Assembly (NCBI GenBank): GCA_009739505.2
Contig: CM019183.2
Coordinates: forward strand, 65,444,199-65,508,198
DNA from: Apolygus lucorum
Taxonomy: Eukaryota; Arthropoda; Insecta; Hemiptera; Miridae
Direction: 5' to 3'
DNA length: 64,000 bases
The stretch's first letter is position 1; every line of letters begins with the position of its first letter. The position numbers were made by a program, and so were the translations under genes. Below the pieces are notes generated by a model. The model was given only the letters and a program-made list of their open reading frames with translations. It ran no database searches and was not told the DNA's origin. Shown one piece after another: positions 43,579-56,676 of the stretch.

Positions 43579-44807
43579 GTCAATCGAATCTTAAGTCAAA
43601 AACACGAAATTCCGACCCATGCAACTACCCGATTGTCTAAGAAACCTTTCAGTTAAAACCATAGTGCGTTGGCTGTATTATAATGAGGAATGTCAGTGAT
43701 TTTATTTTTTCTTGAACGTTCATCGATCGGTTTTCCATAACTCTGCAAGATGCTATTTAAAATAGAGTTTAAAATATTCTAACATAGAGTTCTAACTCGT
43801 ATTTCCACCCTATTTACATTGTTATTTAGCAACACCACCGAGCTCGTTTTTCACAACTTTTCAGGAGAGAGAAAAAACCGATTTTTTAGTATTTCAAGGC
43901 CTAATTGACTGATGTTTTTTTTTTTTTTTTTTTTTTAATGAATGATAATAGGTATCATTCATTGAAAAAAAAAAAACATCAGTCAATTAGGCCTTGATGG
44001 ACTGAAAAATCGGTTCTTTCTCTCTCCTGAAAAGTTGTGAAAAACGAGCTCGGTGGTGTTGCTGATTCCACGACAATATATTGAATTAGGGATAGGGTGT
44101 AGTCAATGACAAATCGGAGTGTTTAATATTGATTAGTCTTTAATGAGATATAGGTCCGTGATGAAATTAAGAAGGGTTTGAGGTGTCAAAGGAAACCGCA
44201 AGAAAATGAGGAGAGTAGTTAAGTAGAGAAAGACTCCAAGGGAACTCAACGTCCTCTCTCTTCCGTCAGAAGGTGTGTGGCGTTTGGCACCTCCTCTGGC
44301 CTCGTTCCAAAGGATCAGATCCTAAGGGAGCTGCTACACACCCCGTCTTAAATAGCATCTTGCAGAGTTATGGTAAACCGATCGATGAACGTTCGAAAAC
44401 AACTAAAATCACTGACATTCCTCATTACAATACAGCCAAAGCAGTATGGTTTTAACTGAAAGGTTTCATAGAAAATTCACTCATTAACTCATGCTGCATG
44501 AATGGAATTTTTCCCTTGGATTGGTTTCCTTTCGAAGAGTAGGTATTCTGGTAAATGTCAAGTTCTGAGGATAAAATATACCGCCCATAAATTATTGTAG
44601 TTCACTGACTCAATCTTACAAATTCTCCAGAATCATTTTGTTTCAAACCTCTATGCGGAAATGTTATATTACATCTATTGGAATGCGTGATAAATTGTTC
44701 ATTTCAGTAGTAGGGTGATACTGTGAATGGAGGAATAGCTCTCTCTCCTCGATTGAAAAAGATGGAACAACTATCATGAAAAATTGTTAAGTAACATTAC
44801 AGGTAAA
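43579..44807. repeat. Central non-satellite region of the giant foldback
   Basis: Contains an inner inverted repeat of about 125 bp (43646-43776 against 44350-44471, sharing GAACGTTCATCGATCGGTTT-type sequence and ACTCTGCAAGATGCTATTTA). A separate palindrome lies at 43828-44063, and 44064-44349 and 44472-44807 look unique. No transposase or other protein is recognised; the longest open frames are about 60 codons. Confidence 0.75.
43828..44063. repeat. 236-bp hairpin inside the foldback centre
   Basis: AGCAACACCACCGAGCTCG at the left is the complement of the right end. The arms are about 105 bp and meet at a poly-T/poly-A pair around a small second palindrome, AATGAATGATA...TATCATTCATT. Confidence 0.9.
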
Positions 44808-47800
44808 TGCATTAAGAGAAGTAAGTACTTTGTTTTGGTAGGGGTTACACAGCTAAATATGCCCGAAGAAGACTAGGTAAATTGTTGATGAGTCCTCTAC
44901 GGACTTTTATTTTTTCTGTGGTTGACCTTGGGTCTTCTTTGCCTCGTACGGCTTGAAATAATGAGAAAAAGAGAATTTAAACCATCAAGTATATTAAAAG
45001 ACGTCAGTACTTTGTTTTGGAAGAGGCGAAATCATGATACACAGCTTAATATGCACAAAAAAGTGTGATAAGTAAATCTACGGACAAAATTTGTCCTCAT
45101 ATGGCACACTTGATTTTGGAGACTGGTCTTCTATGCCTCGTAGGGCTTCAAATAATGAGGAACAGATAATTTATACTATCAGGAATATTTAGAGAAGTTA
45201 GTAGGTACTATGTTTTGGGAGAGGTTGAACAGCTAAATATGCCCGAAGAAGAGTAGGTAAATTGTTTATAAGTCCTCTAAGGACTTTTATTTTTGTCCAT
45301 GGTATCAGTCATTTGACCTTGGGTCTTCTCGACCTTGGGTCTTCTGGATTTGGAAGACTGGTCTTCGATGCCTCGTACGGCTTTAAATAATGAGAAAAAG
45401 AGAATTTAAACTATCAGGTATATTAAGAGAAGTAATTACTTTGTTTTGGAAGGGGTTACACAGCTAAATATGCCCATAGAACAGTAGGTAAATAGTTGAT
45501 AAGTCAGCTACGGACTTTTAGTTTATTCCGAGGTTGACCTTGGGTCTTCTTTGCCTGGTAAGGCTTAAAATAATAAGAAAAAGAGAATTGAAACCATCAG
45601 GTATATTGAGAGAAGTCAGTACTTGGTTTTGGAAGAAGTTAATTCATGATACACGGCTAAATATGCACAAAAAGGAGGAATAACTAAATCTACGGACAAA
45701 ATTTGTCCTCATACAGCAATCCTGATTTTGAAGACTGGTGTTTTATGCCTCGTACGGCTTTAAATAATGAGAAAAAGAGAATTTAAACTATCAGGTATAT
45801 TAAGAGAAGTAATTACTTTGTTTTGGAAGGGGTTACACAGCTAAATATGCCCATAGAACAGTAGGTAAATAGTTGATAAGTCAGCTACGGACTTTTAGTT
45901 TATTCCGAGGTTGACCTTGGGTCTTCTTTGCCTGGTACGGCTTAAAATAATAAGAAAAAGAGAATTGAAACCATCAGGTATATTGAGAGAAGTCAGTACT
46001 TGGTTTTGGAAGAAGTTAATTCATGATACACGGCTAAATACGCACAAAAAGGAGGAATAACTAAATCTACGGACAAAATTTGTCCTCATACAGCAATCCT
46101 GATTTTGAAGACTGGTGTTTTATGCCTCGTACGGCTTTAAATAATGAGAAAAAGAGAATTTAAACTATCAGGTATATTAAGAGAAGTAATTACTTTGTTT
46201 TGGAAGGGGTTACACAGCTAAATATGCCCATAGAACAGTAGGTAAATAGTTGATAAGTCAGCTACGGACTTTTAGTTTATTCCGAGGTTGACCTTGGGTC
46301 TTCTTTGCCTGGTACGGCTTAAAATAATAAGAAAAAGAGAATTGAAACCATCAGGTATATTGAGAGAAGTCAGTACTTGGTTTTGGAAGAAGTTAATTCA
46401 TGATACACGGCTAAATATGCACAAAAAGGAGGAATAACTAAATCTACGGACAAAATTTGTCCTCATACAGCAATCCTGATTTTGAAGACTGGTGTTTTAT
46501 GCCTCGTACGGCTTTAAATAATGAGAAAAAGAGAATTTAAACTATCAGGTATATTAAGAGAAGTAATTACTTTGTTTTGGAAGGGGTTACACAGCTAAAT
46601 ATGCCCATAGAACAGTAGGTAAATAGTTGATAAGTCTGCTACGGACTTTTAGTTTATTCCGAGGTTGACCTTGGGTCTTCTTTGCCTCGTACGGCTTAAA
46701 ATAATGAGAAAAAGAGAATTGAAACCATCAGGTATATTGAAAGAAGTCAGTACTTGGTTTTGGAAGAAGTTAATTCATGATACACGGCTAAATATGCACA
46801 AAAAGGAGGAATAACTAAATCTACGGACAAAATTTGTCCTCATACAGCAATCCTGATTTTGAAGACTGGTGTTTTATGCCTCGTACGGCTTTAAATAATG
46901 AGAAAAAGAGAATTTAAACTATCAGGTATATTAAGAGAAGTAATTACTTTGTTTTGGAAGGGGTTACACAGCTAAATATGCCCATAGAACAGTAGGTAAA
47001 TAGTTGATAAGTCAGCTACGGACTTTTAGTTTATTCCGAGGTTGACCTTGGGTCTTCTTTGCCTCGTACGGCTTAAAATAATGAGAAAAAGAGAATTGAA
47101 ACCATCAGGTATATTGAGAGAAGTCAGTACTTGGTTTTGGAAGAAGTTAATTCATGATACACGGCTAAATATGCACAAAAAGGAGGAATAACTAAATCTA
47201 CGGACAAGATTTGTCCTCATACAGCAAGCCTGATTTTGAAGACTGGAGTTTTATGCCTCGTAGGGCTTCAAATAATGAGGAACAGATAATTTATACTATC
47301 AGGAATATTTAGAGAAGTTAGTAGGTACTATGTTTTGGAAGAGGTTGAACAGCTGAATATGCCCGAAGAAGAGTAGGTAAATTGTTTATAAGTCCTCTAA
47401 GGACTTTTATTTTTGTCCATGGTATCAGTCATTTGACCTTGGGTCTTCTCGACCTTGGGTCTTCTGGATTTGGAAGACTGGTCTTCGATGCCTCGTACGG
47501 CTTTAAATAATGAGAAAAAGAGAATTTAAACTATCAGGTATATTAAGAGAAGTAATTACTTTGTTTTGGAAGGGGTTACACAGCTAAATATGCCCATAGA
47601 ACAGTAGGTAAATAGTTGATAAGTCAGCTACGGACTTTTAGTTTATTCCGAGGTTGACCTTGGGTCTTCTTTGCCTCGTACGGCTTAAAATAATAAGAAA
47701 AAGATAATTGAAACCATCAGGTATATTGAGAGAAGTCAGTACTTGGTTTTGGAAGAAGTTAATTCATGATACACGGCTAAATATGCACAAAAAGGAGGAA

Positions 47801-50370
47801 TAACTAAATCTACGGACAAAATTTGTCCTCATACAGCAAGCCTGATTTTGAAGACTGGAGTTTTATGCCTCGTACGGCTTTAAATAATGAGAAAAAGAGA
47901 ATTTAAACTATCAGGTATATTAAGAGAAGTAATTACTTTGTTTTGGAAGGGGTTACACAGCTAAATATGCCCATAGAACAGTAGGTAAATAGTTGATAAG
48001 TCAGCTACGGACTTTTAGTTTATTCCGAGGTTGACCTTGGGTCTTCTTTGCCTCGTACGGCTTAAAATAATGAGAAAAAGAGAATTGAAACCATCAGGTA
48101 TATTGAAAGAAGTCAGTACTTGGTTTTAGAAGAAGTTAATTCATGATACACGGCTAAATATGCACAAAAAGGAGGAATAACTAAATCTACGGACAAAATT
48201 TGTCCTCATACAGCAAGCCTGATTTTGAAGACTGGAGTTTTATGCCTCGTACGGCTTTAAATAATGAGAAAAAGAGAATTTAAACTATCAGGTATATTAA
48301 GAGAAGTAATTACTTTGTTTTGGAAGGGGTTACACAGCTAAATATGCCCATAGAACAGTAGGTAAATAGTTGATAAGTCTGCTACGGACTTTTATTTTTT
48401 TCTCTGGTTGACCTTGGGTCTTCTTTGCCTCGTACGGCTTAAAATAATGAGAAAAAGAGAATTGAAACCATCAGGTATATTGAAAGAAGTCAGTACTTGG
48501 TTTTGGAAGAAGTTAATTCATGATACACGGCTAAATATGCACAAAAAGGAGGAATAACTAAATCTACGGACAAAATTTGTCCTCATACAGCAAGCCTGAT
48601 TTTCAAGACTGGAGTTTTATGCCTCGTACGGCTTTAAATAATGAGAAAAAGAGAATTTAAACTATCAGGTATATTAAGAGAAGTAATTACTTTGTTTTGG
48701 AAGGGGTTACACAGCTAAATATGCCCATAGAACAGTAGGTAAATAGTTGATAAGTCAGCTACGGACTTTTAGTTTATTCCGAGGTTGACCTTGGGTCTTC
48801 TTTGCCTCGTACGGCTTAAAATAATATGAAAAAGATAATTGAAACCATCAGGTATATTGAGAGAAGTCAGTACTTGGTTTTGGAAGAAGTTAATTCATGA
48901 TACACGGCTAAATATGCACAAAAAGGAGGAATAACTAAATCTACGGACAAAATTTGTCCTCATACAGCAAGCCTGATTTTGAAGACTGGAGTTTTATGCC
49001 TCGTACGGCTTTAAATAATGAGAAAAAGAGAATTTAAACTATCAGGTATATTAAGAGAAGTAATTACTTTGTTTTGGAAGGGGTTACACAGCTAAATATG
49101 CCCATAGAACAGTAGGTAAATAGTTGATAAGTCTGCTACGGACTTTTATTTTTTTCTCTGGTTGACCTTGGGTCTTCTTTGCCTCGTACGGCTTAAAATA
49201 ATGAGAAAAAGAGAATTGAAACCATCAGGTATATTGAAAGAAGTCAGTACTTGGTTTTGGAAGAAGTTAATTCATGATACACGGCTAAATATGCACAAAA
49301 AGGAGGAATAACTAAATCTACGGACAAAATTTGTCCTCATACAGCAAGCCTGATTTTGAAGACTGGAGTTTTATGCCTCGTACGGCTTTAAATAATGAGA
49401 AAAAGAGAATTTAAACTATCAGGTATATTAAGAGAAGTAATTACTTTGTTTTGGAAGGGGTTACACAGCTAAATATGCCCATAGAACAGTAGGTAAATAG
49501 TTGATAAGTCAGCTACGGACTTTTAGTTTATTCCGAGGTTGACCTTGGGTCTTCTTTGCCTCGTACGGCTTAAAATAATATGAAAAAGATAATTGAAACC
49601 ATCAGGTATATTGAGAGAAGTCAGTACTTGGTTTTGGAAGAAGTTAATTCATGATACACGGCTAAATATGCACAAAAAGGAGGAATAACTAAATCTACGG
49701 ACAAAATTTGTCCTCATACAGCAAGCCTGATTTTGAAGACTGGAGTTTTATGCCTCGTACGGCTTTAAATAATGAGAAAAAGAGAATTTAAACTATCAGG
49801 TATATTAAGAGAAGTAATTACTTTGTTTTGGAAGGGGTTACACAGCTAAATATGCCCATAGAACAGTAGGTAAATAGTTGATAAGTCAGCTACGGACTTT
49901 TAGTTTATTCTGAGGTTGACCTTGGGTCTTCTTTGCCTCGTACGGCTTAAAATAATGAGAAAAAGAGAATTGAAACCATCAGGTATATTGAAAGAAGTCA
50001 GTACTTGGTTTTGGAAGAAGTTAATTCATGATACACGGCTAAATATGCACAAAAAGGAGGAATAACTAAATCTACGGACAAGATTTGTCCTCATACAGCA
50101 AGCCTGATTTTGAAGACTGGAGTTTTATGCCTCGTACGGCTTTAAATAATGAGAAAAAGAGAATTTAAACTATCAGGTATATTAAGAGAAGTAATTACTT
50201 TGTTTTGGAAGGGGTTACACAGCTAAATATGCCCATAGAACAGTAGGTAAATAGTTGATAAGTCAGCTACGGACTTTTAGTTTATTCCGAGGTTGACCTT
50301 GGGTCTTCTTTGCCTCGTACGGCTTAAAATAATAAGAAAAAGATAATTGAAACCATCAGGTATATTGAGA

Positions 50371-51635
50371 TGTAAGCTTTTTCGGTTTCGAAATATAGAC
50401 TTGACTGAGCCTAAATGCAAATGCTCTGAGGGAGACTATGGTAGCGCAATTCAAAACCGTGAAACTAACAAAATGATACTAAGAGAATCACTGATACTCC
50501 CAGTACCTTAGACACCTTGGATGATGGGAACAAGAAATGTACACAACACAGGTTACAAGTTGCTGTTCAAAAATTGTATTATCGAAATAAATGAAATTGT
50601 CTACAAATAATATGCGTATCAATAGTACCTAATTGAAAATACTTCAATATATATATATATATGTATGAGAAAATAAACGTATCACGTGGGTAAATAGGAA
50701 ATGGTACGCAACGCGTACTGACTGAAATAATATCACACAATTCAAGACTAAGTGTGGGCTATGAAATATATGCAAAAGGTAAGTTGTACCAAAATGAGTA
50801 CCGAAATACGTATTATAAGTTATATGCAAAAGACAGGCGTACCGAAAATATGTACCCTTCGAAATGACTATTACACAAGGTATATGACGAAAGAAAAGCG
50901 TATCGTTACGTGTATCAAAATTGCTATACGAATTATTACGATGTACCAAAGGTACCAAAATACGAATGATTATAAATGCTGATGGCGTACTGTTATTCGT
51001 ACCGAAAGTGTTGCACAATTACTGAATTTACAATAGGTTGCATATGTACCTAACCAAAGTTGCGTTTGTACCGATTAATAATCTTATTCAAGAACAATAT
51101 ATAGAATCTGGAATGTAGCGAGTTAACTGGCACGTAGCAAAACAATTGGAAGTAATATGAGCTGGGGATTACCGTACTACAGAGATTCTGGAGTCGTCTC
51201 AAAGGTGTGGCACGGGGTGTACCAATCGTGAAGGCGCCTGATCCAGTAGTAGAGGTGTCCAAAGAGAGTTCGACAAGCCCGAAGGTAGTTGTCGGCAGGA
51301 TACGAAGAAAAAGGGGGTGAGCGTACCACCGTGACTTTAGGTACGTTCAAGATGTGAAAACTGTTACAAACGCTACACCAGTCTTTGGCAAAAAGACGAC
51401 GGCCCTGGTGTGCACAACTGCTCCGGTCAAACGTAGAAAGCTGACTGACGGTGGGGGAGCTCGGTTGAGGGTGGCTGGTCGCTCCTGGGGTGGGAAGGCC
51501 GATGACGCCCGACGATCCCCGAGGAGCTCCGAAGAATCATTGCCCCTCCTCGGGCGGCTCTGACGTAGAGGTCCGGCTGGCTTGACTCGCCCGTCGTGAC
51601 GTCATCCGCTCCGCCGCCCCATCCCCCGACTTACA
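50371..51635. mobile_element. Solo-LTR-like insertion, copy 1
   Basis: 1,265 bp starting TGTAAG and ending CTTACA (TG...CA ends), flanked by GAGA at 50367-50370 and 51636-51639; deleting the insertion and one GAGA restores the satellite. It has AATAAA near 50586, a (TA)n tract near 50651 and a TGACGTCA near 51597. Composition differs from the satellite, GC-rich toward the right end. No protein is recognised. A solo LTR is the best reading; a large TIR element with 6-bp ends is the alternative. Confidence 0.65.
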
Positions 51636-54600
51636 GAGAGAAGTCAGTACTTGGTTTTGGAAGATGTTAATTCATGATACACGGCTAAATATGCACAAAA
51701 AGGAGGAATAACTAAATCTACGGACAAAATTTGTCCTCATACAGCAAGCCTGATTTTGAAGACTGGAGTTTTATGCCTCGTACGGCTTTAAATAATGAGA
51801 AAAAGAGAATTTAAACTATCAGGTATATTAAGAGAAGTAATTACTTTGTTTTGGAAGGGGTTACACAGCTAAATATGCCCATAGTACAGTAGGTAAATAG
51901 TTGATAAGTCAGCTACGGACTTTTAGTTTATTCCGAGGTTGACCTTGGGTCTTCTTTGCCTCGTACGGCTTAAAATAATAAGAAAAAGATAATTGAAACC
52001 ATCAGGTATATTGAGAGAAGTCAGTACTTGGTTTTGGAAGATGTTAATTCATGATACACGGCTAAATATGCACAAAAAGGAGGAATAACTAAATCTACGG
52101 ACAAAATTTGTCCTCATACAGCAAGCCTGATTTTGAAGACTGGAGTTTTATGCCTCGTACGGCTTTAAATAATGAGAAAAAGAGAATTTAAACTATCAGG
52201 TATATTAAGAGAAGTAATTACTTTGTTTTGGAAGGGGTTACACAGCTAAATATGCCCATAGAACAGTATGTAAATAGTTGATAAGTCAGCTACGGACTTT
52301 TAGTTTATTCCGAGGTTGACCTTGGGTCTTCTTTGCCTCGTACGGCTTAAAATAATATGAAAAAGATAATTGAAACCATCAGGTATATTGAGAGAAGTCA
52401 GTACTTGGTTTTGGAAGAAGTTAATTCATGATACACGGCTAAATATGCACAAAAAGGAGGAATAACTAAATCTACGGACAAAATTTGTCCTCATACAGCA
52501 AGCCTGATTTTGAAGACTGGAGTTTTATGCCTCGTACGGCTTTAAATAATGAGAAAAAGAGAATTTAAACTATCAGGTATATTGAGAGAAGTAATTACTT
52601 TGTTTTGGAAGGGGTTACACAGCTAAATATGCCCATAGAATAGTAGGTAAATAGTTGATAAGTCTGCTACGGACTATTATTTTTTTTCTCTGGTTGACCT
52701 TGGGTCTTCTTTGCCTCGTACGGCTTAAAATAATGAGAAAAAGAGAATTGAAACCATCAGGTATATTGAAAGAAGTCAGTACTTGGTTTTGGAAGAAGTT
52801 AATTCATGATACACGGCTAAATATGCACAAAAAGGAGGAATAACTAAATCTACGGACAAAATTTGTCCTCATACAGCAAGCCTGATTTTGAAGACTGGAG
52901 TTTTATGCCTCGTACGGCTTTAAATAATGAGAAAAAGAGAATTTAAACTATCAGGTATATTAAGAGAAGTAATTACTTTGTTTTGGAAGGGGTTAAACAG
53001 CTAAATATGCCCATAGAACAGTAGGTAAATAGTTGATAAGTCAGCTACGGACTTTTAGTTTATTCCGAGGTTGACCTTGGGTCTTCTTTGCCTCGTACGG
53101 CTTAAAATAATGAGAAAAAGAGAATTGAAACCATCAGGTATATTGAAAGAAGTCAGTACTTGGTTTTGGAAGAAGTTAATTCATGATACACGGCTAAATA
53201 TGCACAAAAAGGAGGGATAACTAAATCTACGGACAAGATTTGTCCTCATACAGCAAGCCTGATTTTCAAGACTGGAGTTTTATGCCTCGTAGGGCTTTAA
53301 ATAATGAGAAAAAGAGAATTTAAACTATCAGGTATATTAAGAGAAGTAATTACTTTGTTTTGGAAGGGGTTACACAGCTAAATATGCTCATAGAACAGTA
53401 GGTAAATAGTTGATAAGTCTGCTACGGACTTTTATTTTTTTTCTCTGGTTGACCTTGGGTCTTCTTTGCCTCGTACGGCTTAAAATAATGAGAAAAAGAG
53501 AATTGAAACCATCAGGTATATTGAAAGAAGTCAGTACTTGGTTTTGGAAGAAGTTAATTCATGATACACGGCTAAATATGCACAAAAAGGAGGAATAACT
53601 AAATCTACGGACAAAATTTGTCCTCATACAGCAAGCCTGATTTTTAAGACTGGAGTTTTATGCCTCGTACGGCTTTAAATAATGAGAAAAAGAGAATTTA
53701 AACTATCAGGTATATTAAGAGAAGTAATTACTTTGTTTTGGAAGGGGTTACACAGCTAAATATGCCCATAGAACAGTAGGTAAATAGTTGATAAGTCAGC
53801 TACGGACTTTTAGTTTATTCCGAGGTTGACCTTGGGTCTTCTTTGCCTCGTACGGCTTAAAATAATATGAAAAAGATAATTGAAACCATCAGGTATATTG
53901 AGAGAAGTCAGTACTTGGTTTTGGAAGAAGTTAATTCATGATACACGGCTAAATATGCACAAAAAGGAGGAATAACTAAATCTACGGACAAAATTTGTCC
54001 TCATACAGCAAGCCTGATTTTGAAGACTGGAGTTTTATGCCTCGTACGGCTTTAAATAATGAGAAAAAGAGAATTTAAACTATCAGGTATATTAAGAGAA
54101 GTAATTACTTTGTTTTGGAAGGGGTTACACAGCTAAATATGCCCATAGAACAGTAGGTAAATAGTTGATAAGTCTGCTACGGACTTTTATTTTTTTCTCT
54201 GGTTGACCTTGGGTCTTCTTTGCCTCGTACGGCTTAAAATAATGAGAAAAAGAGAATTGAAACCATCAGGTATATTGAAAGAAGTCAGTACTTGGTTTTG
54301 GAAGAAGTTAATTCATGATACACGGCTAAATATGCACAAAAAGGAGGAATAACTAAATCTACGGACAAAATTTGTCCTCATACAGCAAGCCTGATTTTGA
54401 AGACTGGAGTTTTATGCCTCGTACGGCTTTAAATAATGAGAAAAAGAGAATTTAAACTATCAGGTATATTAAGAGAAGTAATTACTTTGTTTTGGAAGGG
54501 GTTACACAGCTAAATATGCCCATAGAACAGTAGGTAAATAGTTGATAAGTCAGCTACGGACTTTTAGTTTATTCCGAGGTTGACCTTGGGTCTTCTTTGC

Positions 54601-55411
54601 CTCGTACGGCTTAAAATAATATGAAAAAGATAATTGAAACCATCAGGTATATTGAGAGAAGTCAGTACTTGGTTTTGGAAGAAGTTAATTCATGATACAC
54701 GGCTAAATATGCACAAAAAGGAGGAATAACTAAATCTACGGACAAAATTTGTCCTCATACAGCAAGCCTGATTTTGAAGACTGGAGTTTTATGCCTCGTA
54801 CGGCTTTAAATAATGAGAAAAAGAGAATTTAAACTATCAGGTATATTAAGAGAAGTAATTACTTTGTTTTGGAAGGGGTTACACAGCTAAATATGCCCAT
54901 AGAACAGTAGGTAAATAGTTGATAAGTCAGCTACGGACTTTTAGTTTATTCTGAGGTTGACCTTGGGTCTTCTTTGCCTCGTACGGCTTAAAATAATGAG
55001 AAAAAGAGAATTGAAACCATCAGGTATATTGAAAGAAGTCAGTACTTGGTTTTGGAAGAAGTTAATTCATGATACACGGCTAAATATGCACAAAAAGGAG
55101 GAATAACTAAATCTACGGACAAGATTTGTCCTCATACAGCAAGCCTGATTTTGAAGACTGGAGTTTTATGCCTCGTACGGCTTTAAATAATGAGAAAAAG
55201 AGAATTTAAACTATCAGGTATATTAAGAGAAGTAATTACTTTGTTTTGGAAGGGGTTACACAGCTAAATATGCCCATAGAACAGTAGGTAAATAGTTGAT
55301 AAGTCAGCTACGGACTTTTAGTTTATTCCGAGGTTGACCTTGGGTCTTCTTTGCCTCGTACGGCTTAAAATAATAAGAAAAAGATAATTGAAACCATCAG
55401 GTATATTGAGA

Positions 55412-56676
55412 TGTAAGCTTTTTCGGTTTCGAAATATAGACTTGACTGAGCCTAAATGCAAATGCTCTGAGGGAGACTATGGTAGCGCAATTCAAAACCG
55501 TGAAACTAACAAAATGATACTAAGAGAATCACTGATACTCCCAGTACCTTAGACACCTTGGATGATGGGAACAAGAAATGTACACAACACAGGTTACAAG
55601 TTGCTGTTCAAAAATTGTATTATCGAAATAAATGAAATTGTCTACAAATAATATGCGTATCAATAGTACCTAATTGAAAATACTTCAATATATATATATA
55701 TATGTATGAGAAAATAAACGTATCACGTGGGTAAATAGGAAATGGTACGCAACGCGTACTGACTGAAATAATATCACACAATTCAAGACTAAGTGTGGGC
55801 TATGAAATATATGCAAAAGGTAAGTTGTACCAAAATGAGTACCGAAATACGTATTATAAGTTATATGCAAAAGACAGGCGTACCGAAAATATGTACCCTT
55901 CGAAATGACTATTACACAAGGTATATGACGAAAGAAAAGCGTATCGTTACGTGTATCAAAATTGCTATACGAATTATTACGATGTACCAAAGGTACCAAA
56001 ATACGAATGATTATAAATGCTGATGGCGTACTGTTATTCGTACCGAAAGTGTTGCACAATTACTGAATTTACAATAGGTTGCATATGTACCTAACCAAAG
56101 TTGCGTTTGTACCGATTAATAATCTTATTCAAGAACAATATATAGAATCTGGAATGTAGCGAGTTAACTGGCACGTAGCAAAACAATTGGAAGTAATATG
56201 AGCTGGGGATTACCGTACTACAGAGATTCTGGAGTCGTCTCAAAGGTGTGGCACGGGGTGTACCAATCGTGAAGGCGCCTGATCCAGTAGTAGAGGTGTC
56301 CAAAGAGAGTTCGACAAGCCCGAAGGTAGTTGTCGGCAGGATACGAAGAAAAAGGGGGTGAGCGTACCACCGTGACTTTAGGTACGTTCAAGATGTGAAA
56401 ACTGTTACAAACGCTACACCAGTCTTTGGCAAAAAGACGACGGCCCTGGTGTGCACAACTGCTCCGGTCAAACGTAGAAAGCTGACTGACGGTGGGGGAG
56501 CTCGGTTGAGGGTGGCTGGTCGCTCCTGGGGTGGGAAGGCCGATGACGCCCGACGATCCCCGAGGAGCTCCGAAGAATCATTGCCCCTCCTCGGGCGGCT
56601 CTGACGTAGAGGTCCGGCTGGCTTGACTCGCCCGTCGTGACGTCATCCGCTCCGCCGCCCCATCCCCCGACTTACA
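55412..56676. mobile_element. Solo-LTR-like insertion, copy 2 (by duplication)
   Basis: No difference from 50371-51635 was found, with the same GAGA flanks and the same neighbouring satellite variants 5,041 bp away. It arose by segmental duplication and not by a second insertion. Confidence 0.9.

Noticed and set aside
50644..56604. Open frames of 69-124 codons inside the two LTR-like segments as genes
   Set aside because: They are identical only because the segment is duplicated, overlap on both strands, and show no known domain.
50371..56676. The two LTR-like segments as the paired LTRs of one retrotransposon
   Set aside because: Sequence between them is ordinary satellite, and each copy has its own GAGA on both sides.
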